A stretch of DNA of 64,000 nt from Cephalopachus bancanus (GCA_027257055.1 JAPVLO010000233.1:1798001-1862000), one strand, 5' to 3'. Positions 1-10,989 are shown, counted from the first letter of the stretch. Translations and numbers: made by a program. Notes: generated from the sequence alone by a model not told the origin.

Positions 1-214
1 CTCTTGGCGATGGGACCGGTCAGCCCAATTGCATGCAGTCCCCTCCTGGGCAACCTGCAGCCTCCTTGGAGGTAGCCTCAAAAAGGGGAAAGAAATTTGA
101 GGTGGGGGGGCAGAGTCTCTGCCTCAATTGACCAAGGTGGAAGTCATCATGCTGAGCCCTTTTCACCCCCTTTAAGAAGGAAAAAAAGAAAGAAAGAAAG
201 ATAAAACAAGAAAA

Positions 215-345
215 GAGATGAACACAGTGGCACCTGTAGTTCAAGCTACTTGAGAGACCAAGGTAAGAGGATCGCTTGAGCCCAGAAGTTCGAATCCAGC
301 CTGGGCAACTTAGCAAGACCTTGTCTCTTAAAAATTAATAATACA
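215..345 (+). mobile_element. Alu-type monomer (FLAM/FRAM-like SINE)
   Basis: The text runs through the 7SL-derived right-monomer landmarks in order: GTAGTTCAAGCTACTTGAGA, then GATCGCTTGAGCCCAG, then CCAGCCTGGGCAACTTAGCAAGACC, then an A-rich tail. Only one monomer is present, so this is an old free or truncated Alu monomer. The (GAAA)n-rich stretch just upstream (about 178-210) is a simple repeat. Bases 1-177 are otherwise unassigned. Confidence 0.8.
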
Positions 346-1559
346 AATTTTAAATAATAGATTTTTAAAAAGACCTCTATACGAGCCACTGGTTTCTTAA
401 ATGCTTTTCAATTCAGAACAGGTAATATAAGGAGTAAGCATTCAACTATGAAGAAGATAATCCACGGAAGGTTAAAAACTGTAATTAAACGAAGTCTACA
501 GAAAAGTGAATCTGACACGTATTTCATGATAAGTTTGATTGTATTACATGGTAATTAGGTATAAATGACAGGTTGTTTAAGCAATAATCCTAATTACTGC
601 TAATTTTGCAACAGTGTTACGGGGGCTGCTCAGGAAAATTCCCGAAGGTGCCTGGGTTGCTGGTTCTTCCATGTGCGAGTTTCCATCTTAAGGAAACAGA
701 GGCAGTCATAGGTTTTAGATTTCTCTCTCATGCACTGAACCCTTTTGCATTTATACTTAGAGAGCTTAACACCTGCTAGCCCCTTGCTTAAAAACTTCAT
801 TTTAAAGAACTTGCTTGCTGGATCTTCTTGAAATATAGAGATTGGTGGTGTGTGTGGGGGAACCCATTTCTTTGGTTAAAAAATACAGCCAAAAAAAACC
901 TTGTAATTTCATTTCATCTTGTCCATAATTTAGCTCTGGGGAAAGGAACAAGGAGGTAGATCAGTTATCCCATTTAGGGGTCAGCTGTAAGCCAAACTGT
1001 GGGTCTTTCTTTCCTGGCCATTGGCAGACTGCCATCTTCAGGATTCAGGATGAGCTGGCATTCAAGAATACCCCCTTTAGGCAGAAAGCTGGAAGCATCT
1101 TGGGGGAACCCTGGGTGTTGCTTGGATGCTGCATGTAGGAATCAACATTACAGAGTCTGTGAAACCGTTTGTGGAGTGTCTCATTCTTGATGACCTGACA
1201 TTTTTATTTCATTGTGTCAAGAAGAACAGGGTCTAACCCAAAGGAAAGACCCCCTCTATGAATGGCAGAGTCTATACACCAAAAAGCCACACCAGGCTGC
1301 TCTGGGTTCAGGTGGGGAGGAGAGTAGGAGGTGAACCGAGGGAGGGGGGCTTGGATAGGGGGAGGGGATGAGAAGAAGGGATGGTTTTGGAGCATGGGGC
1401 ATTTTAAATGAAGTACTAGAGGCGAGCAACATGAGAACACTGGACCTCTGCTGGAAAGGGGCTGACGGGGAGAGAGAAGGAGATGGAAGCATTGCAGAAA
1501 CACTGCCTTTTTCCTAGGGAAATAAAGAGTAGAAATATAGCGGGATAGTGTTTAATCTC
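346..1559. other. Non-genic sequence with an AT-rich block that looks conserved
   Basis: No exon-like open frame with splice sites and no repeat family is recognised here. Bases about 500-615 are AT-rich with several TAATTA/TAATTR homeodomain-like cores and a complexity typical of conserved non-coding elements. That is a visual impression only. The remainder is ordinary unique sequence. Short open frames over 1,204-1,503 arise from a purine-rich stretch. Confidence 0.4.
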
Positions 1560-1741
1560 TCCCAGCTGTGAAGGGGTGATAATCACAGTGCCTACTCCAT
1601 AGAATGAAAAGTCAAGTGGATGTCACAACATGTGTCCAGTATTTAGAGCAGGAGAAGGCACATAGTGGGTACTCCATGCTGCTTCTTCTTCTTCTTTTTA
1701 TTATTATTATTATTATCATCATCATCATCATCATCATCATT
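1560..1741 (+). repeat. MIR-like SINE tail followed by trinucleotide microsatellites
   Basis: Bases 1,560-1,680 follow the 3' half of a MIR: a GATAATCACAGTGCC-like core, then GTATTTAGAGCAG, then AGGCACATAGTGGGTACTCC. They run directly into (CTT)n, (TTA)n and (ATC)n at about 1,681-1,741. The three tracts abut without spacer, as when a short tail microsatellite is mutated and re-expanded. Confidence 0.65.
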
Positions 1742-2394
1742 TAGGCAAATGCTGCCTCCTCTTATCCTATAAGAGACTGGCCACATGCCCTTGACTCTCT
1801 TGCCCATAGCTGATTGGGCGAGGTCGGAAGGATATTCATCAACTCAAGGACTAATCAGGGTGAGTGTCTCCATGTTCAAAGTAGGACATTTGAAAAGTGT
1901 TCCGGGAATGCTGGCTGGCAGGACAAGAGGAAGCAGACCCATGGAGGGTGTGCTGAGCTGTGGGGACACTGGGGTTCTGGAGTATTTTGAGCTATTGGTT
2001 CTTGGATCCCTGGGTATGCCTTGAATCCAAAACCACTCCACACTCCAGCCTAGCTAAGGGCCAGTCCCAAGAAAGCTGCCTGTTCCAAGACTGTCATGAG
2101 ATTTGCTCTTACTCCACCTGTACTCCCACCACAAAGCCCCTTGGCTTGAGCGACCTCCAGGGGTTTCTGCTCCTTACAGTCCAAAAAGCAGAAATGGAAG
2201 GAACTTATTGTCTTCCTAGTAGAATTTCCACACATGGTCCCTGTTTTCTTATTCTTCTCTTTATATTTTCTACAGCGAGCCTGGATAATCCATTTAAAAT
2301 TTTCTATCATGTACATTTATCTTATAGCCAGAAAAAAAATGCTGTTTAAATAAAAGAATTAGCCCGTCCATTTTTAGCAAGCAGAAGTTTTGTA
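1742..2394. other. Non-genic sequence, no feature recognised
   Basis: No repeat family, splice-flanked exon or RNA gene is recognised. The 129-codon frame at 1,960-2,349 has no coding-like composition that I can see and no known domain. Confidence 0.4.
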
Positions 2395-2510
2395 GAAGAA
2401 AATCCAATGAGCTTTGGGTCAGATCTGCATTCAAGTGGCTTTCTTATGTGACCTTGGCCATGCAGCCTGGTCCTTTGACCTTGTCCCTAAAATGGGAAGA
2501 TGGCCAGGGC
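2395..2510 (+). repeat. MIR SINE fragment
   Basis: The MIR landmarks GGGTCAGATCTGCATTCAAG, then TTATGTGACCTTGGCCATG, then CCTAAAATGGGAAGATG appear in the right order. Flanking bases to about 2,670 are unassigned. Confidence 0.65.
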
Positions 2511-2674
2511 ATCTCTGGGCTCCCTTCTGGTTCTAAATACTATTGCTGTTCCAGTAATTACATAGCTGAGCAGAATCTTTATCACTGAAACTGCAGCTAG
2601 ACTGTGGAGGTGACTTACTCAGACCCTTCAGAATGGGGGTGGACCTGAAGACAGACATAGCCGGAACTCTTTAC

Positions 2675-3330
2675 TGATTCCTTCATTCATTCTCTTACTT
2701 TGATCAGCATTTATTAAGTGCACAACCTGTTCCAGACAGTACAGCAGATGCTGAGACAATGAAGACAAAACACAGAGAGATGGGCCAATAATTTTACACA
2801 GCAGAAAAGTGCCACGTCAGAGGGTATCCTTGGGGTCCTGTAGCAACACAGAGAGGAAACGCTTAACTCTGGCTGGCAGGTTGAGGTGGGAAAGTGCTTC
2901 CCAAAGGAGATGCCGTTGGAAGCATACACATTAGCTTTCCAGACAGACCAGCGGGACTGAGTCTTCCAGGAAGAGACAGAGCAAGAGAAACAGGGCAGAG
3001 GTGGCAATGAACTGGATGATGGCAGTGGTTACATGAGAAATTCTGTGCTGGCCAGGGAGGGGAAAGAAGTCAGATTAAACTATTTGCAAGGGTCAGATCC
3101 TAAAAGAAAGTGCATGGTGTGTTAAGGAGATTGGATTTCATCATCCTTAAGAAAATGAAGAGCCATTCCAGCGAGACATCTTAGAAAGACCATTTTCTCT
3201 GCGGCATGAAGGAGAGATGGAGAGGGATAGAGATCATTTGCAGTGGCCCGAGACAGGACTACAGTGGGCCTCAACGAAGACAGAAGAGTGGGAATGGATG
3301 GAGATGGGTAATAACAGGCTTCTGTGACTT
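2675..3330 (-). mobile_element. L2 LINE 3' region
   Basis: The plus strand starts with CATTCATTC and a variant of the ATTTATTAAGTGC..CCAGACAGT block that marks the reversed 3' end of L2. It continues through the reversed ORF2 end, including AAGGAGATTGGATTTCATC and GAAGAGCCATTCCA. Heavily diverged. Confidence 0.6.
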
Positions 3331-4160
3331 CCAGGGTGGGGGGGGCGGGTTCTGGCTGACATGCCTGGGGAGAGGCTGTCAGCAAAACAAGGAGAACAAA
3401 AGAAAGAGCAGTTTAAGATGATTGGTTTCAATGGGGGCATTAAAGCTCCTTTTGTGCTATCTGGCTAGAGAGGTCTACCAGGCACCAGGTCTGGCACTCA
3501 GAGGAGCAATGGGGGGCATTGCCACAATGGGGTGAAGTTGCTCAGGGGGGAGGCTGAGGGAAGTGTCTTGTTCTCACTCAGAAATGCTGGTTCATGTGCA
3601 CAAGGAATCAGGCATCTGATGGCAAGGGTTGGCCTTGGGCTTCAGAGATTGTGCACACAGGTTAGTAAAAGCAAACAAGCAAAAGATCACAGCCTGGGGG
3701 CAGATATTGCAAAATATGAAGCCAGAAAATTTAAGAACAAGGGAGATCAGCACAAGAGTCAGACCTTGGAACCAGAGGCATGGGGACTCGCTCTAGCATG
3801 AGATGTCGGGTGGGGGTCCCGCTGTCCCTGAAGATGCAGGGCACCCTTGCTGGTGGCAGGATGTCTCCTCTTGGTGGTCTGGCCATCTCTTCAATCTCAG
3901 CACGTTGAAACGACTCCAGCCTTGTTTCCCTGGGAATGACCCCACCGTCATCAGCTGCCCAGACTGTGAATCTGAGTCCCTTTTCATACTTTCCATTCCC
4001 GACTCTCCTAGAAATGGAAGCGCCCACTGATTAGCCGGCCAAACTTGGAAGTTTCATCATGATTTTACTCTTCTGTACCCTTCAGACCCTGTGTCTACCC
4101 ATCCCCTACGTCATTCAGTCTTCCTCGTCTCATGTTGCCCGCTGTTACCACGACACCCAG
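3331..4160. other. Non-genic sequence upstream of the minisatellite
   Basis: A diverged continuation of the L2 may reach about 3,430. The rest is moderately GC-rich unique sequence without splice-flanked coding exons. Short overlapping frames on both strands around 3,730-4,030 look like chance. Confidence 0.35.
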
Positions 4161-4313
4161 CAGCACCAGTGTTGATGCCCCTGAGCTGGAAGGGTCTCCT
4201 GAAGCAGGGGACAGCACCAGTGTTGATGCCCCTGAGCTGGAAGGGTCTCCTGAAGCAGGGGACAGCACCGGTGTTGATGCCCCTGAGCTGGAAGGGTCTC
4301 CTGAAGCAGGGGA
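4161..4313. repeat. Minisatellite, 51-bp unit in three copies
   Basis: The unit starting CAGCACCAGTGTTGATGCCC is repeated at 4,161-4,211, 4,212-4,262 and 4,263-4,313. The copies differ by a single A/G change in the third. Since 51 is a multiple of three, the block reads open in several frames on both strands as a 17-residue repeat. No start, splice context or homology suggests it is translated. Confidence 0.95.
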
Positions 4314-4339
4314 CACCCTCAGCCTCAGCCTGGTGCTCA

Positions 4340-4800
4340 GGTTCTTGACACCACTGTGAGAAAGAATTCAAGGATGAGTCAGAATCAAGCTAAAGTGAAA
4401 GCAAAAGAGTATTATTGTGAAATGGAAGTACACACTCAAGAGAAAGGAAATGTGGGCATACTCAAAAGAGTTGTACCCGGCAGGGCTTGGGGTTTTCCTT
4501 TTCATAGCTGTCTCTAACTGAGGGGTGGAATATTCATAAGAGGGGGTGGAATGTTCACGGATTTTCTGGGAAAGCAGTGGGGTTTTCCTAGAATGGGGTA
4601 CTCTCCCCTTTTCTGTCCATATTTTGTCATCAGCAGAACTGTCATGGTGCTGGTAGGTGTGTCATTTAGTACGCTGAGATATTACAACAAGGGTATACAT
4701 GAGTTTGGAGGTCGCTTGCCAATCAAATACACCGCCATGTTGAATTAACCTAGTTCTTGTGGATTTTACTCTCTGGGCCAGGGCAGGCAACAAATCTTGT
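4340..4800 (-). mobile_element. Probable solo retroviral LTR (MER4/ERV1-like)
   Basis: The sequence beginning TGTGAGAAAGAATTCAAGGA and running through AAAGTGAAAGCAAAAGAG and TGGAAGTACACACTCAAGAG has the look of the R/U5-side text of class I LTRs read in reverse. No internal retroviral gene flanks it. Ends, family and orientation are uncertain. The minisatellite sits at its left edge. Confidence 0.4.
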
Positions 4801-5029
4801 AACCAGGTTTTTGGAGTCTCACATAAACAGTATGTTTTTTCTTTTGACGCATGGCTGTCTGGTATTTTTCCGTTCTCCCATGACTAGCCAGAACAGTTCC
4901 TGTTTCTGGGTCTCGTTGACTTTTACTGTCCTCCTCCACGGTCCTTCTTGGTCCCAGATCTCCTCTCCTGAAGCTCCCTCACTTCGTTTCGTCCTTCTGC
5001 GTTCAGCCCAAGGGTTCCTCCAGTGCCCC

Positions 5030-5165
5030 ATGGTCAATACTGCCCCCACCGCCTTACATCTGCCTCTCTGTGGCTTTCTGACCTTGGGGAATCATTGAAT
5101 TTCTGTGACCTTAACTTTCTTGTCTGTATAATGAGGTGATTGGGCCAAGTGGTCTCCAAGATGCT
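5030..5165 (+). repeat. MIR-like SINE fragment
   Basis: The order CTGACCTTGGGGAATCATTG, then TTCTGTGACC, then CTTGTCTGTATAATGAGGTG matches the MIR core (loss on salt-and-pepper positions). Strongly diverged. Sequence 4,800-5,030 and 5,166-5,395 is unassigned. Confidence 0.55.
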
Positions 5166-5395
5166 TTCTACAGTTTCTCTGCTGCACTTGACTCTCCTGG
5201 CAGGTCCTTACCCCAACTCTGGGTCTCACATCAGCCTAGTCTCACCTAAGACCATCTCCTCTCATAATTCCCACCCAAGGCCTTTCCCCATTGCAGCAGG
5301 TGAGTAAACTGAAGTAAGAGTGTCGGTTACAAATCAAGGCTGTGCTGGTTTCATGACAGGTGTGGGATACAGCCCAGGTCCCTCCATCAGTCTGC

Positions 5396-5688
5396 TTTTC
5401 TTCTTCTTTTTCAGGGGGGTGGGGTTGGTGTCTCATTCTATCACCCAGGCGGAAGTGCCATGTCACACTAACAGCCACCCCAGCATCGACCTGCTGGGCT
5501 CTGGCGATCCTTCCAAGTAGCCAGAACTACAGGTGCGCTACCATGCCCAGCTAATTTCTGATTTATTGTAGAGACAAGGTCTCGCCAAGTTGCCCAGGCG
5601 AGTCTCGAACCCGCGGGCTCAGGAAATCCCCTCGCCTCAGCCTCCCAAAGTACTGGGATGACAGGCTGAGCCACCAAACCTGGCCTGT
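5396..5688 (-). mobile_element. Alu, lineage-specific type, reversed
   Basis: Reversed Alu: the T-rich start and GGTGTCTCATTCTATCACCC, then CTGCTGGGCTCTGGCGATCC, then TTTATTGTAGAGACAAGGTC, ending CTGAGCCACCAAACCTGGCC. It shares diagnostic changes (CAGCCTGTNATCCC, ATAAATCA) with the other Alus in this window. Confidence 0.93.
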
Positions 5689-5689
5689 C

Positions 5690-6109
5690 TGCTCTTCTTT
5701 GTGTTTGACCAAGACTAGGACCGGCTGGGTGGAGTCAGGGCATGCGATCATATCAAACAACTTTATTTTTTAATCTTCGTATTCTTGACTAAATGTTTTT
5801 AGGGTCCTTGTGAACCTCAGTGGCTTCCTTACCACATCTGCCAGATCATCCTCTCCTCCCCTTTCTGCCTTCCTGTTTCTGGCTCTTGTCTTCTTAACCA
5901 ACACACGTCAGCTCCCAACACCCCATCAGACCCTCTCATTGGGATGATCCGTTGGACTTAACCCTTTTGGTTTACCGTCCAGCCTGTCCCTTTGCTTGGG
6001 GACCTCAGCCCTGGCCTGGGCTACTCTGACCACCTATGCCTCTCAGAGGAGCTCTGGCTACCTGCATTCCTCCAGCGGGTCCTTCACAGGCTTCCTCCAC
6101 CATCCCCAG
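5690..6109. other. Non-genic sequence, no feature recognised
   Basis: Pyrimidine-rich unique sequence without recognisable repeats or splice-flanked exons. It leads into the conserved-looking block downstream. Confidence 0.4.
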
Positions 6110-6510
6110 TCCTCTTAGACCCAGACCCAGAAGGGATATCGAAGAAGTCCTGTGCAAACAGGAGTTTAAATAAAGCAAAGCAGCTCAGACAAAAGCTAAT
6201 CCAGCCCCTCACAGGGGTGCATTTGTGTGGCGGCCAGATCAGAGCCGACGTGAGCATCCTCGGCTTCCTTGAATTCTGCAGATTCTGCCTACAGAACACG
6301 CTTACAAGGCTGGAGACATCGGCCTGCTTCAGATCATGAGCCGGCATGCCCTGGTTGCCCATGGCAACACAGCTGCACGGGAGGGTTAGCGTTTGTAAAT
6401 GTGTGTGGGCCTAAAATTGTATTATTGATTCTGTCTGGAAGATGATAGTCTGATTTGTATATAGCTCCGAATAAATTACTCATTATTCTTTACAGCCATT
6501 GGAGTATGAA
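6110..6510. promoter_or_regulatory. Candidate enhancer or conserved element containing an RFX X-box
   Basis: Bases 6,354-6,368 read GTTGCC-CAT-GGCAAC, a perfect inverted pair of RFX half-sites with a 3-base spacer. It lies in a block (about 6,120-6,500) that is high in complexity, free of recognisable repeats, and includes TAATCC and AATAAATTACTCATTATTC AT-rich motifs. RFX factors drive ciliary and testis genes, so a link to the TEX26-like gene is conceivable, but the nearest exon is about 26 kb away. Function is inferred from the motif only. Confidence 0.35.
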
Positions 6511-6869
6511 CCCCTCTCTCTTTCTCCTTTTTTTATTTATTTTAGAGAGACAGAAAATTGTGTCAGCAGATGTGAAATGAAATGCTTCCCATCACAACAT
6601 CCAGGGAATGAGCTCGGAAAGTAGTCCAAGCATTACTGAATAAATAACAAGTGGATTTGGGAGGATGGAACCTATATCGGGTAGTTTATTCCAGAGGGAC
6701 CAGAAAGCGTAGTCTGAATTATGGTGAGATGCAGCCTGAAGTAGAAAGAAATGCAGCTTTACCCTGGACTCGATCAGTTCAGCCTGAGCTCAGGATTTCT
6801 CTCTCGTTTTCTTCCATGTGTAGTATGCAGTGGAAGATTGAAGTATTGCCCTAATTCCTCACCCTCCCT

Positions 6870-7265
6870 GTATCTGTGCTCTTTGCCCCATGACTCTGGA
6901 CCTTCCCACAGAAGGCATCATGTATTGCCCTTGACTTTGGGCTTGGCCTTGCAGTTGGCTTTGACTAATTGGCCAAAGTGGCAGCGTGCCCGTTCTGAGC
7001 CCAGGCTTTGAAAGGCTCTAGAGTTTTCACTTGTCTGCCTGTGCTTCCAACGTCACTGTGAGAAGAGCCCGCCTTGAGTAACTGCTGCCACTCTAGCTGG
7101 GACCAAAATGAAGACATGTGGGAAAGAGTCATTCCTGTCAAACCTGACCAGATTGACAGCTGGAAGCACTACCCCAGCCGACAAGCAACTCCAGCCAAGC
7201 TGTAAATGCATGAGAAGTGAAAGCTCAATGCTCATAGGTGCCTGTTATGCAGCATTAGCTGACTG
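6870..7265 (+). mobile_element. Probable MaLR/MLT-type LTR, diverged
   Basis: The order TTGACTTTGGGCTTGGCCTTGCAGTTGGCTTTGACTAATTGG (read as motif blocks), then GAGTTTTCACTTGTCTGCC, then TGGGACCAAAATGAAGACATG, ending TTATGCAGCATTAGCTGACTGATA resembles a mammalian MaLR LTR. The final block corresponds to the usual TTACGCAGCAATAGATAACTGATAC-like terminus. Family assignment is from memory. Confidence 0.5.
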
Positions 7266-7309
7266 ATATCATCCTCCATCTGTCCAACATCATAGCGGTC
7301 AGCATTCTT

Positions 7310-7597
7310 TTTGCTTGTTTGTTTTTTGAGTGGGAGTCTCACTCTGTTGCCCAGGCGGGAGTGCAGTGGCACGCTCATGGCCACCGCAGCCTGTACCACC
7401 TGGGCTCTGGCGATCCTTCTGCCTCAGTCTTCCAAGTAGTTGGAACTACCATGCCCGACTAGTTTTTTTAATGTAGAGACAAGGTCTCGCCAAGTTCCCT
7501 GGCGGGGGGGTCTCAAACCTGTGAGCTCAGGCAATCCACTTGCCTCGGCCTCCCAAAGTGCTGGGATGACAGGCTGAGCCACCAAGCCCAGCCGGCA
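7310..7597 (-). mobile_element. Alu, reversed, with 12-bp target-site duplication
   Basis: A complete reversed Alu, from TTTTGAGTGGGAGTCTCACT to CTGAGCCACCAAGCCCAGCC. It is flanked by the perfect direct repeat GTCAGCATTCTT at 7,298-7,309 and 7,598-7,609, as expected for L1-mediated insertion. Confidence 0.95.
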
Positions 7598-7609
7598 GTC
7601 AGCATTCTT

Positions 7610-8054
7610 GATGATGAAATAAAACGAGACCGACACCCCTTAGCTCTTCATTTCAGCAGTCGCCGATTGCAGGCCAGTGATCAGGTTGTGCGTTACAATT
7701 TCAACTCATGTTGGGCCCTCTCTGTGCACTGCACCATCAAACACAGCATTCAGCATTGCCACCAGGAGCACTGTGGAAACCAAGGTGCCTGTAAGAAGCT
7801 CCAGGTAAATTGCAAGGCTCTATCTTCACCATCCCTTTAGTGCCCATGGAAGTCCTGTCCAAAGATGGGTGGGCTATATTTGAATTGGGGGTGGGGGCAG
7901 GGGATGCATTATACTTCACATGCAGCACTGTAAATGCTGCCTACAATACATTCCAGAATGAATACCTTTATCAGAATGCTTTGCACTACCCTCACGTTCT
8001 TTCTAACTTCCATGTTCTACTCTCCCGTCAAGGTTTGTATGATCCAAGTACCTT
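7610..8054. other. Non-genic sequence, no feature recognised
   Basis: Unique sequence. The 90-codon frame at 7,810-8,082 lacks splice context and recognised domains. Confidence 0.4.
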
Positions 8055-8610
8055 CAACCAACTTTTAACAAATGTTTATTGAGCAACTGCTAGGGTCTGG
8101 GCCCTCAGAGGGCCATGCTAGATACCATGTTGAACAAAAGAAAAGTGGTCAGAATGGGTAATTAGGAAAGATAAGAGTCAAGACTGACTCCTGGGCCTCC
8201 GTCTTGAGCAGCGGGGCAGACGGAGGTGCCATTTTCTAAGATGGGAACTCCAGGGGAATTGCTGGTCTGGGGAGTATGACAAGTTCATGTCATGTCTGAG
8301 ATGCTCTGAGGTGTGAAAGTCAAGATGTTAAATAGGCAGTTTGATGTCCAGATATGGAGTTCAGAGCTGGGGCTGATGCTTTGAAGGGTTTCCAGCATGT
8401 GGGTGGCACCTAAAACCACAGAGCTAAACCTTGGGTGAGATTTCCTAAGCAGAGAGCATACATAAGAAGAGAAGAGGCCCCAAGCTGAGTGTTGAGGAAC
8501 CCCACTCTTTAGAGGAGAGGCAGAGGAGGAGTAGCAAAGGGGACTCCAATGGAGAAGCTGGGTCAACAGGAGGAACACCAGAAATGCAATGTGGTGGCAG
8601 ACACTGGGCT
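8055..8610 (-). mobile_element. L2 LINE 3' region
   Basis: It begins with AACAAATGTTTATTGAGCAAC, the reversed L2 3' terminus. It continues through TAAGATGGGAACTCCAGG, AGGCAGTTTGATGTCCAG and GAGTTCAGAGCTGGGGC, all recognisable reversed L2 blocks in the right order. The 110-codon minus-strand frame inside it is a by-product. Bases 8,610-8,980 are unassigned. Confidence 0.65.
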
Positions 8611-8984
8611 TGCCCATGTCTGTCCATCCAGTGCGGTTTCCTCTACCCTTCCCTGGATGATAGAACTCTGCCTTTGCATGGGTGTGGGGGAGTTTTGCCC
8701 TTCACGAGAGTAGGGACTTCTGCCTAATCTCAGGGGATAATTGAGGGGCCTGGGAAAACCACGGTAACCCACTCTCCTCGGTGGTTTGGGCTTAGTCATG
8801 CGCTACAATGTTGGCCAATCAGACGTGAGTGGAAGTCCACTCGGTGACTTTGGGGAAAGGTTTCTATGCTCTTAAAAAGAGAGTTCATCTCCTGCCTCAG
8901 ATGTGGCTTCTGGATAGAGATGCGTAGCCATCTTGCAACCCGGACAAATGTGAAGGCAAAAAGTCAATGAGGATAGAAATACAT

Positions 8985-9107
8985 TTTGTAAAGAGATGGG
9001 ATCTTTCTATAGTGCCCAAGCTTATCTTAAACTCCTGGCCTCAAGAGATCTTCCATCCCCAGCTTCCTGATTAGCTGGGATTATAGGCGTGATTCATTGT
9101 ACCCAGA
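8985..9107 (-). mobile_element. Alu-type monomer (FRAM/FLAM-like), reversed
   Basis: Reversed monomer: TTTGTAAAGAGATGGGATC, then CTTAAACTCCTGGCCTCAAG, then GATTAGCTGGGATTATAGGC, ending GTACCCAG. Only one monomer and high divergence, so old. Confidence 0.8.
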
Positions 9108-9222
9108 AAGAATATTTGATTTAAATTGTGTTGTGTTAACCAACTCTGGAAAACTCTACCAACCAAAATGCTATTGTATGGTAATTAATTTCTGAAATGT
9201 TTAGGCATGGTTGGGTCTTCTA

Positions 9223-9475
9223 TGACTTGCAGCCAAAAATATCTTAACTGGTACTTGTGACTTCACAAGTCCAGAAGGTGAGGCTTAACCTGTAACTTAA
9301 TGGATTTTTAAAAAAACCTTATTTGGGAAAATAGCAATTACCCAATCTTTTAAGTGTATTGTTTATCAATCTTCACACGAACTTAATTTTATGTGTACAA
9401 TTTGTTTTTTTCCACAGTCACAAAACAAATTCTTCTGCCAAATTTCATCAACCCTTGGCAAGTAAGAAGGATGGG
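9223..9475 (+). repeat. Ancient local duplication, copy 1
   Basis: Shares ordered blocks with 10,634-10,927: GACTTGCAGCC, then ACTTCACAAGTCCAGAAG, then AATAGCAATTACCCA, then TAAGTGTATTG.TTATCAATCTT, then TATGTGTACAATTTGTTT, then TTTCATCAACCCTTGGCAAG. Divergence is substantial, with several indels. Confidence 0.8.
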
Positions 9476-9479
9476 TGGA

Positions 9480-10630
9480 AAGACTGTACTGGAAATATTC
9501 TAGAGCTTATTTTCCTATTAACACAGAAAAGATTCATGATGGGGCACTGTGAGAAGAAAAAAATAGATACCCAGCGGTCAGGAGAACAAGAAAATGAGAT
9601 AGAAACTTAAAGATAAAGCACTCTGAAGTCAAAATGTCTGAAATAACACTTAGTACCGTAATTAACCAGATTTTAAGATAACGTTTGTAGAGTCTGCATC
9701 TCCAAATGGTTCGGAATGTCCTTACAGCTCTCTGCATAGTGTTCTCTTTATTCAATTAATGCATCTGAAAGAGCTTAATTTTACATTAATCAAAAGCCCT
9801 CATGGTATTCTCAGGATTTACTCAAATTCAAGGGTTTTTTTTTTTAAGTGCAATTAAGCTATCAATGCAGAGGCTCTGATTACAGGGACAAAATTCCATA
9901 GCAACAGCCTGTTAACACACAGAGCCCGTTGCATTGCTGTATACCCTTGTTCCTGCCAGGCCAGGCTGTAGTTGGGGGTGGGGGTGGGGAATCGCCAGGC
10001 TCCCCAGAGACCAGGACCACTTCCCTCTACCTTTCTCCTGAGGAGTAAACCCTGCTTCCTCGACCACATAGACAGCTCCCTTATACCATCTATTTTTACC
10101 ACAAACAGCCCTCTGCCTGAACCCCAAACTGACATTCTAGAAAATTCTAAGATTTTTTTTTTAACAAAAAACAAGGACTGAAGATAACTTTTTGTTACCT
10201 GTTAACATTAGATGTTTCTAACCTTCACAAAGCAGAACTCATTCTTCTCCCTGTCCGGTTCATGGTATCCAAGAGCAAAATCTCCCAGGTATTCCGTTAC
10301 CGGTTAGAATCTTGCCCCCTCGGCCCGCTGGCACCATCACTAATGGTCACAGAGATGCCTCGCCTGCCGATGAGGTCTATTCACGGCAGAGGCTCATCTT
10401 CCAGGGTCTGTGCCAGGGTTTGTAACTAGAGTACCACAGGGTAGATTCCTCCTCTCTCTATGCCTTCCCAGATATGCTAATCCCATCACAGGGGAAGGTC
10501 ACTGAGGCTCATGTGAGATTGGGAGGAAATTTCAGCGTAAACAGAGAGGAAAATAACCCTGGAATTAAACACACTCTCCGGGGCGCAATCAACAATAATC
10601 CCAATTTATATGTGGGTGCCACCCACCATC
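9480..10630. other. Non-genic sequence between the duplicated blocks
   Basis: AT-rich unique sequence. Bases about 9,740-9,930 include TTCAATTAATGCATC, GAGCTTAATTTTACATTAATC and GTGCAATTAAGC, and look like conserved non-coding sequence. A CCATAGCAAC motif at about 9,896 could be a half X-box. No repeat family or exon is recognised. Confidence 0.35.
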
Positions 10631-10633
10631 CAA

Positions 10634-10927
10634 GACTTGCAGCCCAAAGCCTCAGAACCTGTGGCTTCACAGGACCAGAAGATGATGCTTATTTTTATTT
10701 ATTAACAGTTTCTTTTACCTTAGCTGGAGAAATAGCAATTACTCAGTCTTCTAAGTGTATTGCTTATCAATCTTAACACAAACTTAATATTATGTGTACA
10801 ATTTGTTTCTTTCAACAGTCAAAACAATTATTCTGCTAAGCTAGAAGCATGTTCTGACTTGGTCCCCTCAGAAGCAACGGATCATGTTTAATGACCACAT
10901 TTCATCAACACTTGGCAAGCAGGAAGC
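10634..10927 (+). repeat. Ancient local duplication, copy 2
   Basis: Direct-orientation partner of 9,223-9,475, offset about 1.4 kb. It carries an extra segment of roughly 60 bases (about 10,840-10,898) that copy 1 lacks, before the shared TTTCATCAACACTTGGCAAG end. Confidence 0.8.
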
Positions 10928-10989
10928 ATCCTACTCCTCCTCCTTCTTCCTCACCCCAAATGGCAACTCCACTCTTCTGGTTGCTTAGG

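Noticed and set aside
4091..4359. Repetitive 17-residue protein at the 51-bp array
   Set aside because: Period divisible by three makes every stop-free frame look coding on both strands; no start context or splice sites.
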